Source of the DNA: an uncultured Prevotella sp. | GTDB taxonomy: Bacteria > Bacteroidota > Bacteroidia > Bacteroidales > Bacteroidaceae | DNA: 13,282 nucleotides | Direction: 5' to 3' | Assembly (NCBI GenBank): GCA_946623195.1 | Contig: CAMOQW010000049.1 | Location: 1-13,282 of the forward strand | Part shown: piece after piece, positions 1-5,499 of the stretch | How the letters are laid out: each line of letters starts with the position of its first letter | Position numbering within the stretch: position 1 is the first letter of the stretch | Translations under genes and position numbers: made by a program | Notes under the pieces: generated by a model | Told to the model about the DNA's origin: nothing | The model's input: the letters and a program-made list of their open reading frames with translations, nothing else | The model's database searches: none

Positions 1-197
1 TCTGCAGCCTTACGTGCCAAAGCCAGTGAGTCGCCTACAAAGTCGGCTATCTCCTGAATCTCACCTATCGTGTAATAGTGGGCCAGGATAATGGCATCCT
101 TCTCTTTACACATCTGCCTGATCTCAGCCTTCAGGTCAGTACCTTCTGCTACCGGCTCATCAATGAAACCTTGTTTAATCCACTCCTTTTTCAACAT
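1..197 (-). CDS. nadA: Quinolinate synthase NadA, N-terminal part (cut by window edge)
   Basis: Translation from the ATG at 195-197 gives 65 residues before the window ends. It begins [15 protein letters not shown] and contains [20 protein letters not shown] followed by [10 protein letters not shown], the highly conserved N-terminal signature of NadA, with the AHYY and GDSLALA substrate-pocket elements. The family uses an oxygen-sensitive [4Fe-4S] cluster to condense iminoaspartate with dihydroxyacetone phosphate into quinolinate for de novo NAD synthesis in the cytosol; the cluster cysteines lie outside the window. No Shine-Dalgarno is visible upstream, only AT-rich sequence, as usual in Bacteroidota. 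The nearest good promoter lies about 200 bases upstream, which implies a long leader. Identification is from a conserved motif and is firm; only the fragment can be judged. Confidence 0.93.
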   Translation of the reverse strand, partial: MLKKEWIKQGFIDEPVAEGTDLKAEIRQMCKEKDAIILAHYYTIGEIQEIADFVGDSLALARKAA

Positions 198-568
198 CAC
201 AATAATATATTTTATTTTTTTTCTTTTCTTTAAAAAATAAGAATGAGTAGTATGATATGCCGTGAATAAGTTGAAAACTTTCTGCCTCTTTTCTTGCCAG
301 ATAAGTTATTCTTTCAGTATTTCACGTTATTCGTACACTCTGTGGATAGTTTCTTATTGATAATGAGCATCAAAGCAGGCTTATCCACTATTTCTGATTT
401 TGGTGCAAAATTAATAAGTTTATATCTTTTTTCAGCAAAAAACAGTGGAAATCTTTCGAAAATCGTTTGAATAAGTCTGTGAATATCCCCTCAGAATATC
501 TGTTACTGGGATATTTATGAATAATTAGTTTAGTTTTCCACACAGTTATCCACTGTTTTTCCACAAAA
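198..568. other. Gene-free AT-rich region with DnaA-box cluster; candidate oriC
   Basis: No gene was found between nadA and the rubredoxin terminator. Against the consensus TTWTNCACA the region holds: 261-269 (minus, TTATTCACG), 341-349 (minus, CTATCCACA), 381-389 (plus, TTATCCACT), 478-486 (minus, ATATTCACA), 534-542 (plus, TTTTCCACA), 546-554 (plus, TTATCCACT) and 557-565 (plus, TTTTCCACA). The last three are head to tail with start-to-start steps of 12 and 11 bases. A very AT-rich tract at 198-241 could serve as an unwinding element. Clustered boxes plus an AT-rich tract is the general layout of bacterial origins. dnaA itself is not in the window, which is not disqualifying because origins are often away from dnaA. 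An alternative is a DnaA-regulated promoter or a DnaA-titration site. Confidence 0.5.
406..439 (-). promoter_or_regulatory. Candidate nadA promoter (Bacteroidota type)
   Basis: On the minus strand a perfect -7 element TAATTTTG (406-413) followed by CACC is preceded 22 bases upstream by TTTG (436-439). The spacing is slightly longer than the usual 19-21. Transcription would start near 399 and give nadA a leader of about 200 nt, running through two of the DnaA-box-like sites. No closer TAnnTTTG element to nadA was found. Confidence 0.5.
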
Positions 569-602
569 AAATAAGGTGACCGTCGCCACCTTATTTATAA
601 TT
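563..602 (-). terminator. Rho-independent terminator of the rubredoxin operon
   Basis: Perfect 10-bp inverted repeat AAATAAGGTG (569-578) and CACCTTATTT (587-596) with an 8-base loop. Read on the minus strand it lies just after the rubredoxin stop codon, and its right arm is followed by an uninterrupted T-run (TTATTTTTTTG). The T-run touches the last DnaA-box-like site. Confidence 0.88.
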
Positions 603-765
603 AGTCATCCACTGGAGAGAAATCACTCTTGCCGACTCCGCAGACGGGGCAAACCCAATCCTCAGGGATGTCTTCGAATGCTGTTCCAGGAGCAATACCG
701 CCATCAGCGTCTCCCTCAGCGGGATCATAGACGTAACCACATACGTCGCAAACATACTTTTTCAT
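601..765 (-). CDS. Rubredoxin
   Basis: A 54-residue protein starting [19 protein letters not shown] and ending [17 protein letters not shown]. The four iron ligands are C6, C9, C39 and C42 in the canonical CxxC-G-YxYDP and CPxCG knuckles, with W37 next to the second pair. The length equals a standard one-iron rubredoxin. It is a small cytosolic electron carrier, in anaerobes often feeding peroxide or superoxide reductases, rubrerythrin or flavodiiron proteins. No such partner is in the window. It is the last gene of the operon with GT9 and DUF4254, starting 13 bases after the GT9 stop codon, and is followed directly by a strong terminator. No separate promoter is evident. Confidence 0.97.
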   Translation of the reverse strand: MKKYVCDVCGYVYDPAEGDADGGIAPGTAFEDIPEDWVCPVCGVGKSDFSPVDD

Positions 766-778
766 AATCGTACTTGTT

Positions 779-1834
779 TTAGGGGTTATTAATAATTGTA
801 TCTATTCTCTCAACAATCCGCTCGGGCGGAATGTTCTTCATACATGCAAAATCACCTCGATGGCAGGGTTTCTGACCATAGATACTGCAGGGGCGACACT
901 CCAGATCCAGTTGGATGGCATTCTCCTTCGGCTGTCCGAAACCCATAAATCCAGCGTATGGGTGAGTGGCGCCCCAGACACTGACTACTGGGATGTTGGT
1001 AAGCGAAGCCAGGTGCATATTCGCTGAGTCCATTGACAACATGACGTTGAGATGACTCATGACAATCAGTTCCTGATACATGTTTTCCACATATCGGTTG
1101 ACCCATATACACTGTCGATATTGGGCACACCATAAGTGAAAGTAGTGTTCTTCCTTTTCACCCCGTCCGAAGAAGAAGATACGACACTTTGGATATTTCT
1201 CCAGCAATGAGTGAATCACTTGCTCCATTAGTCGGGGAGGGTAGACCTTTCCTTCGTGGGCTGCAAAAGGTGCGATGCCTATCCATTGCTCAAAATTCTT
1301 CTTAGGACCTATCTCCTTGGGCAGCAAGTTCAGATTACCACCCTCTTCAGGGAAGATGGAGTGGAACTGTTGTATATCCACAGGATAGCCCAGCCGCTCA
1401 AACACTTCCAGATAGTTGTCGAATGAAGTGGGCAGTTGCCTTTTCACTTTATTTTTAAATGAGACCAATTGCCGGCGATCCTTACGCCGCTTATTGATAT
1501 GCTCCACCCGATAGTGCCCCATATTAAATCTCATCCGCAGGTATTCAGAGCGCAGCACGTTGTGCAGGTCGGCCACCTTTGTGAATTGTTTGGCAGTCAG
1601 ACGACGATAAAGTGCATTGAGTCCTTTGATGCCATGATACTCTACCTTCAAGTCGGCCTCCATGAAATTTACATTGGGAGCCAAATCATCAAAGAGTACA
1701 CGGGCATACTTCCTACTCAGCACGGTGATACGGATATCTGGATACTGATGAGCCAGCGACCATACGACGGGTACAGTCATGGCAATGTCACCTAAAGATG
1801 AAAATCGGATAACCAGTATATGCTCTTTCTTCAC
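779..1834 (-). CDS. Glycosyltransferase family 9, heptosyltransferase-like (LPS core)
   Basis: 351 residues of the ADP-heptose:LPS heptosyltransferase (RfaF/WaaF) type, GT-B fold. The N-terminal domain opens with [18 protein letters not shown] (about 6-23, with the conserved GD at 15-16). The C-terminal nucleotide-sugar domain has [20 protein letters not shown] (268-287) followed by GATHPYAGF. The family adds a sugar, typically a heptose, to the lipid A-core on the cytosolic face of the inner membrane; the exact donor and acceptor cannot be read here. A cysteine cluster, C313, C316, C324 and C331 in [19 protein letters not shown], sits near the C-terminus. The start is GTG, chosen because the conserved strand begins five residues later and because GTGA overlaps the stop codon of the DUF4254 gene by 4 bases, indicating translational coupling. 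Confidence 0.92.
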   Translation of the reverse strand: MKKEHILVIRFSSLGDIAMTVPVVWSLAHQYPDIRITVLSRKYARVLFDDLAPNVNFMEADLKVEYHGIKGLNALYRRLTAKQFTKVADLHNVLRSEYLRMRFNMGHYRVEHINKRRKDRRQLVSFKNKVKRQLPTSFDNYLEVFERLGYPVDIQQFHSIFPEEGGNLNLLPKEIGPKKNFEQWIGIAPFAAHEGKVYPPRLMEQVIHSLLEKYPKCRIFFFGRGEKEEHYFHLWCAQYRQCIWVNRYVENMYQELIVMSHLNVMLSMDSANMHLASLTNIPVVSVWGATHPYAGFMGFGQPKENAIQLDLECRPCSIYGQKPCHRGDFACMKNIPPERIVERIDTIINNP

Positions 1835-2433
1835 TTCTTATATAGTATGGGATTAGTAGAAGGGTCGTTGTACATTTTCATCTGCCGATACACCTTCATA
1901 TATTTGCGGCCTTCAGCAATATCCTCCAGCAACTGGTCGATAGCCAGCGAGAGGTCCTTTTGCTGTTCCAGCAGTACGGCGAGTTTTGCCTTGCATCTGT
2001 CGATATGCTCCGCAGAGGCATCCTGACGGTCCACTTGTTCCTGCATGTGATAGATTTTCAGCGCAAGGATACTCAGACGGTCGACAGCCCAAGCCGGACT
2101 CTCAGTGTTCAGTCTGGCATCCTTCAGTGGTGTCACGTTACTGTAATACTGACGGAAGTATGAATCAATTTCCTCCACCAGGTCAGTACGGTCCTGATTA
2201 CTCTTGTCGATGCGCCTTTTCAGTTTGAGCGCTTCTATCGGGTCGATATGAGGATCGCGGATAATATCTTCGAAATGCCATTGGACGGTGTCGATCCAGC
2301 ATTTCAGATAGAGGCTGTACTCGATACTGTCGGTTTCGTAAGGATTATGAATGGGCGTATCTACATTATCTGTCAGATGATAGTCTTTAATCACCTGATT
2401 GAAGATGCGGTTGGCTTGTTCTGTAAACGACAT
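1831..2433 (-). CDS. DUF4254 domain-containing protein
   Basis: 200 residues, soluble, no signal peptide or membrane segment, largely helical and charged, with a coiled-coil-like C-terminal half around QEQVDRQDASAEHIDRCKAK and LLEQQKDLSLAIDQLLEDI. It fits the DUF4254 family of Bacteroidota, of unknown function, which I recall commonly beside a GT9 glycosyltransferase. Conserved-looking features are the N-terminal helix with IHNPYETDSIEYSLYLKCWI and the DPHIDP segment. I prefer the ATG at 2431-2433 (MSFTEQ...) over an in-frame GTG six bases upstream, since ATG gives the expected N-terminus. The stop codon overlaps the next gene's GTG start. It is first in the operon, so it may support or regulate the glycosyltransferase, but that is inference. 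Confidence 0.85.
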   Translation of the reverse strand: MSFTEQANRIFNQVIKDYHLTDNVDTPIHNPYETDSIEYSLYLKCWIDTVQWHFEDIIRDPHIDPIEALKLKRRIDKSNQDRTDLVEEIDSYFRQYYSNVTPLKDARLNTESPAWAVDRLSILALKIYHMQEQVDRQDASAEHIDRCKAKLAVLLEQQKDLSLAIDQLLEDIAEGRKYMKVYRQMKMYNDPSTNPILYKK

Positions 2434-2461
2434 AATCACCTTATTTAAAATAGTTATGGTG

Positions 2462-2493
2462 CAAAACTACAGAAAGTTTTTCAATTAACCAAC
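2462..2493 (-). promoter_or_regulatory. Promoter of the DUF4254-GT9-rubredoxin operon
   Basis: On the minus strand a perfect TAGTTTTG (2462-2469) is preceded by a 20-base spacer and GTTG (2490-2493; three of four matches to TTTG). Expected start of transcription is about 2455, giving a leader of about 20 bases before the ATG at 2433. It is arranged back to back with the acpP promoter. Confidence 0.72.
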
Positions 2494-2562
2494 TAATTAT
2501 TAATATTTTCATCTAATTTTGCATTTTTATGGTTGGTAACGCACACAAAAACGTTCTTTTTA

Positions 2563-2587
2563 TGCACAATTACACTATAAATGTGCA
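2563..2587. repeat. Inverted repeat, possible operator upstream of acpP
   Basis: Arms TGCACAATT (2563-2571) and AAATGTGCA (2579-2587) with a 7-base centre match at 8 of 9 positions. It lies 27 bases upstream of the acpP -33 box and in the middle of the divergent promoter region, where a regulator could act on either operon. No known operator was recognised. Confidence 0.4.
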
Positions 2588-2614
2588 AAGTGGAGTCACT
2601 TTTTCTTAAAAAAG

Positions 2615-2646
2615 TTTGCGTAAGTGAAAGAAAATGTGTTACTTTG
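2615..2646 (+). promoter_or_regulatory. Promoter of acpP-fabF-rnc
   Basis: TTTG (2615-2618), a 20-base spacer and TTACTTTG (2639-2646) followed by CACC. Only the second base of the -7 element deviates from TAnnTTTG. The expected start is near 2653, giving a leader of about 68 nt. Confidence 0.75.
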
Positions 2647-2656
2647 CACCCCGAAA

Positions 2657-2677
2657 ACGGCAAAAGCCGTCTTTTTT
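2657..2677 (+). promoter_or_regulatory. Terminator-like hairpin at the very start of the acpP leader
   Basis: ACGGC (2657-2661), AAAA loop, GCCGT (2666-2670), then C and six T (2672-2677). It would be transcribed from about +5 of the predicted acpP transcript. No plus-strand gene precedes it, so it cannot be the end of an upstream unit. It may attenuate, pause, or protect the 5' end. Confidence 0.5.
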
Positions 2678-2720
2678 CAAGATAGCAAATACATTATTAA
2701 CATTTTAAAGAAAGAAAATT

Positions 2721-2957
2721 ATGTCAGAAATTGAAAGCAAAGTAAAGGCTATTATCGTAGACAAACTCGGTGTTGATGAAGCAGAGGTTAAGCCCGAAGC
2801 AAGTTTCACTAACGACCTCGGTGCAGACTCTCTGGATACCGTTGAGCTCATCATGGAGTTTGAGAAGGAGTTCGGTATCTCTATCCCCGACGATAAGGCT
2901 GAGAAGATCGGTACTGTTGGCGATGCTATTGCTTATATCGAAGAGAACGCAAAATAA
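2721..2957 (+). CDS. acpP: Acyl carrier protein
   Basis: 78 residues, strongly acidic, four-helix ACP. The phosphopantetheine attachment motif is [10 protein letters not shown] with S37, at the standard position for type II ACP. Length and sequence (starts [20 protein letters not shown], ends YIEENAK) match canonical AcpP. The holo-protein carries growing acyl chains as thioesters through type II fatty-acid synthesis in the cytosol and serves lipid A and phospholipid synthesis. The gene is first in the unit with fabF, whose product uses acyl-AcpP as substrate. The 101-base gap to fabF holds a large hairpin instead of a terminator with a T-run, so the ACP message may be processed or partly separated from the fabF-rnc message. 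Confidence 0.98.
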   Translation: MSEIESKVKAIIVDKLGVDEAEVKPEASFTNDLGADSLDTVELIMEFEKEFGISIPDDKAEKIGTVGDAIAYIEENAK

Positions 2958-2970
2958 ATTAAATACGGAA

Positions 2971-3045
2971 AGTGAAAAGTGAATAATTTGCTGCCGCCAT
3001 TTCCTTTCACTTTGGATTGCGGTAGCAAATTATTCATTTTTCATT
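2971..3045. repeat. 27-bp inverted repeat / long hairpin between acpP and fabF
   Basis: Arms 2971-2997 and 3019-3045 around a 21-base loop pair over 27 positions. 24 are Watson-Crick and the three others are G (left) with T (right), that is G:U wobbles in RNA, with no bulge. The arms contain the AAGTGAATAATTTGC type of sequence, resembling short dispersed repeats of Bacteroidota. Only a few T follow, so it is not a standard terminator. It may be an RNA processing site or a mobile palindromic repeat. Confidence 0.8.
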
Positions 3046-3058
3046 ATAGTTTTAAAAT

Positions 3059-4321
3059 ATGGAATTAAAAAGAGTAGTTGTAACAGGACTTGGCGCAGTG
3101 ACGCCAGTAGGCAACACTCCCGACGAGATGTGGAAAAACCTGCTCAACGGCGTAAGTGGTGCCGCACCTATTACACTTTTTGACGCATCGAAATTCAAGA
3201 CACAGTTCGCCTGTGAGGTAAAGAACCTCAATGTAAATGACTATCTCGACCGCAAGGAGGCCCGCAAGATGGACCGCTATACACAGTTGGCCATGATTGC
3301 AGCCAAGCAGGCTGTCGAGGACTGCGGTATGGATCTGGAGACAGAGGACAAGGATCGCATCGGTGTGGTCTTCGGTGTAGGCATTGGTGGTATCAAGACT
3401 TTCGAGGAGGAAGTGTCCTACTATGCCAAGAATGAGGAGGCTGGTCCTAAGTTCAATCCCTTCTTCATCCCGAAGATGATTGCCGACATTGCAGCCGGTC
3501 AGATATCCATCATGTATGGATTCCATGGTCCCAACTATATTACTGCTTCTGCCTGTGCCTCGTCGACCAATGCACTGGCTGATGCCTTTAATCTGATTCG
3601 TCTGGGCAAGGCAAATGCCATCGTTGCCGGTGGTGCCGAGGCTGCCGTCTGTGCTACTGGTGTGGGCGGTTTCAATGCGATGCACGCTCTCTCTACCCGC
3701 AACGATGAGCCAGAGAAGGCCAGCCGTCCGTTCAGTGCCAGTCGCGACGGATTCATCATGGCTGAAGGCGCAGGTTGCCTGATCCTGGAGGAGTTGGAGC
3801 ACGCTAAGGCCCGTGGTGCCAAGATTTATGCTGAGATGGCTGGTGCCGGCATGAGTGCCGATGCTTATCACATCACTGCCAGCCATCCTGAGGGACTGGG
3901 TGCCAAACTTGTGATGAAGAATGCCCTTGAGGACGCAGAGATGAAGCCTGAGGATATCGATTACATCAATGTACACGGCACGTCTACCCACGTGGGTGAC
4001 ATCTCCGAGGCCAAGGCCATCAAGGAGGTGTTTGGCGATGCTGCCTACAAACTGAATATTTCGTCCACAAAGTCAATGACAGGCCACTTGCTCGGTGCTG
4101 CCGGAGCCGTTGAGGCCATGGTTTCCGTATTGTCTGTACAGAACGATATCGTGCCCCCCACCATCAACCATGAGGAGGGTGATGAGGATCCTGAGATTGA
4201 CTATAACCTGAACTTCACATTCAACAAGGCCCAGAAGCGTGAGGTGCGTGCCGCTCTTAGCAATACCTTCGGATTCGGTGGTCACAATGCGTGTGTGGTT
4301 TTCAAAAAATATGTGGATTAA
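3059..4321 (+). CDS. fabF: Beta-ketoacyl-ACP synthase II (FabF)
   Basis: 420 residues, the usual FabF length. The catalytic cysteine is C166 in TASACASSTNAL, with H306 in NVHGTSTH, K338 in SSTKSMTGH and H343. All are shifted by exactly three from E. coli FabF (C163, H303, K335, H340). GFGGHNACVVF near the C-terminus is also typical. The enzyme condenses malonyl-ACP with acyl-ACP in fatty-acid elongation and partners with the acpP product encoded upstream. A histidine stands in HGTSTHVGD where many homologues have proline. The start ATG gives MELKRVVVTGLGAVTPVG, which matches the family start. The last 11 bases overlap the rnc start, so fabF and rnc are probably translationally coupled. Confidence 0.97.
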   Translation: MELKRVVVTGLGAVTPVGNTPDEMWKNLLNGVSGAAPITLFDASKFKTQFACEVKNLNVNDYLDRKEARKMDRYTQLAMIAAKQAVEDCGMDLETEDKDRIGVVFGVGIGGIKTFEEEVSYYAKNEEAGPKFNPFFIPKMIADIAAGQISIMYGFHGPNYITASACASSTNALADAFNLIRLGKANAIVAGGAEAAVCATGVGGFNAMHALSTRNDEPEKASRPFSASRDGFIMAEGAGCLILEELEHAKARGAKIYAEMAGAGMSADAYHITASHPEGLGAKLVMKNALEDAEMKPEDIDYINVHGTSTHVGDISEAKAIKEVFGDAAYKLNISSTKSMTGHLLGAAGAVEAMVSVLSVQNDIVPPTINHEEGDEDPEIDYNLNFTFNKAQKREVRAALSNTFGFGGHNACVVFKKYVD

Positions 4322-5384
4322 TAATCTCATCGACCGCATAAGGCTCCCTTTCCGCAAGGAGAAGGAGCTTTTTTCGGCTCTCTACGAGATACTCGGCTTC
4401 TATCCCCACCATATCGAGTATTATCGCCAGGCACTCTTGCACAAGAGCATCGGCAAGCGCAACGACAAGGGCAAGCCGCTGAACAATGAGCGGCTGGAGT
4501 TCCTTGGTGATGCCATTCTCGATGCTACCGTAGGCCATATTGTCTATAGCCACTACGAGGGTAAGCGTGAGGGATTCTTGACCAATACCCGTTCTAAACT
4601 GGTGAGTCGTGAGACACTGGGCAAACTGGCCAATGAGATGGGGCTTTCGCAACTGATTCTTTCAGCAGGCCATAGCACGTCGCACAACAGTTATGTGGGC
4701 GGCAATGCTTTCGAAGCACTGATAGGTGCCATCTATCTCGACCGTGGCTACGATGTCTGTATGTGGTTCTGGGAGAACCGTGTCCTCGGCAAGTATATCA
4801 ATATCGACAAACTGGCTTTCAAGGAGGTCAACTTCAAGTCGAAACTGCTGGAGTGGAGCCAGAAGAATCGTGTCCGTATGGAATATCGGCTGCTGAAACA
4901 GAAGAAGGATGACGATGGTTCGCCTGTCTTCAGTTTCCTCGTGCTGATTGAGGGTGTCGAGGGTGAGCGTGCTTCAGGCTACTCGAAGAAGGAAGCCCAG
5001 CAGCAGGCCTCGAAAGACACGCTGCAGCGCCTGAAGCGCGAACCACAGTTCATCGATGCCATCTTCGCAGCCAAGAGTGAGCGCACGAAGATGGAGGAAG
5101 AGCCGACGATGTCAGTGCCCGATCCGGAGGAGGAGCAGCAGGACTTCATCATCGAACATGAGGATTCGGTGGAGGAGAAATCGAAAAAAAGTGATTCGAG
5201 AAAGTCGAGAATCGCGAAAGCGCCTGCTTCCGAAGAGACGCACGAAGGAGAACAGAGCAAGGAGGATGCGCCTTCTGCTGAATCGGGCGAAGATGAGTTT
5301 GATCTCTCTGACATTTCTCATAAGGAGCAGAGCCGGGAGGACATTATCGCTCAGGCTGAGGCGGCTGCCTTTGCCGAAGAATGA
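4311..5384 (+). CDS. rnc: Ribonuclease III with long acidic C-terminal tail
   Basis: 357 residues from the ATG at 4311, which overlaps the fabF end by 11 bases. An earlier in-frame start lies inside fabF and lacks family similarity. The RNase III domain spans about 20-165 with signature NERLEFLGDAILD (59-71; E60, E63 and D67 as metal or catalytic residues) and the second cluster GGNAFEALIGAIYLD (130-144), with E135. N132 falls where E. coli has D114. A dsRNA-binding domain follows at about 172-245 (FKSKLLEWSQ ... YSKKEAQQQASKDTLQRL). Residues 255-357 are a low-complexity tail rich in E, D, S and K, an addition of about 100 residues to the common length of 220-250. The enzyme cuts double-stranded RNA in rRNA and mRNA processing. 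A terminator follows immediately. Confidence 0.95.
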   Translation: MWINNLIDRIRLPFRKEKELFSALYEILGFYPHHIEYYRQALLHKSIGKRNDKGKPLNNERLEFLGDAILDATVGHIVYSHYEGKREGFLTNTRSKLVSRETLGKLANEMGLSQLILSAGHSTSHNSYVGGNAFEALIGAIYLDRGYDVCMWFWENRVLGKYINIDKLAFKEVNFKSKLLEWSQKNRVRMEYRLLKQKKDDDGSPVFSFLVLIEGVEGERASGYSKKEAQQQASKDTLQRLKREPQFIDAIFAAKSERTKMEEEPTMSVPDPEEEQQDFIIEHEDSVEEKSKKSDSRKSRIAKAPASEETHEGEQSKEDAPSAESGEDEFDLSDISHKEQSREDIIAQAEAAAFAEE

Positions 5385-5388
5385 CAAC

Positions 5389-5420
5389 AAGGCTATCCGG
5401 GTCCGGATAGCCTTTGTTTT
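5389..5420 (+). terminator. Rho-independent terminator after rnc
   Basis: Perfect 12-bp stem AAGGCTATCCGG (5389-5400) / CCGGATAGCCTT (5403-5414) with a GT turn, overlapping into TTTGTTTT. It starts 4 bases after the rnc stop codon and closes the acpP-fabF-rnc unit. Confidence 0.93.
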
Positions 5421-5473
5421 GCTATATTAAATAAAAAAAACGTAAATTATTCCCCCATTACAATGGAATTACG

Positions 5474-5481
5474 TAATTTTG
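5474..5481 (+). promoter_or_regulatory. -7 element of the GH3 operon promoter
   Basis: Perfect TAATTTTG (5474-5481) followed by CACCC. No TTTG is found at the expected -33 spacing (that region reads TTCCCCC). Start of transcription is expected near 5488, leaving about 12 bases before the ATG at 5500. Confidence 0.6.
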
Positions 5482-5499
5482 CACCCAAATTGCGCAATT

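Noticed and set aside
576..767. Plus-strand open frame over rubredoxin
   Set aside because: The minus strand encodes a perfect rubredoxin with all four cysteines and a terminator behind it.
3065..3991. Long open frame antisense to fabF (about 308 codons)
   Set aside because: It lies entirely over the conserved fabF frame, has no family similarity and no promoter; it reflects codon bias of the opposite strand.
4239..4310. Upstream ATG for rnc inside fabF, adding 24 residues
   Set aside because: The added residues are an alternate reading of the conserved fabF C-terminus and have no RNase III similarity.
5479..5499. TTG start 21 bases upstream for the GH3-like gene
   Set aside because: It lies within the TAATTTTG promoter element, so it would precede the transcript; the ATG at 5500 is used.
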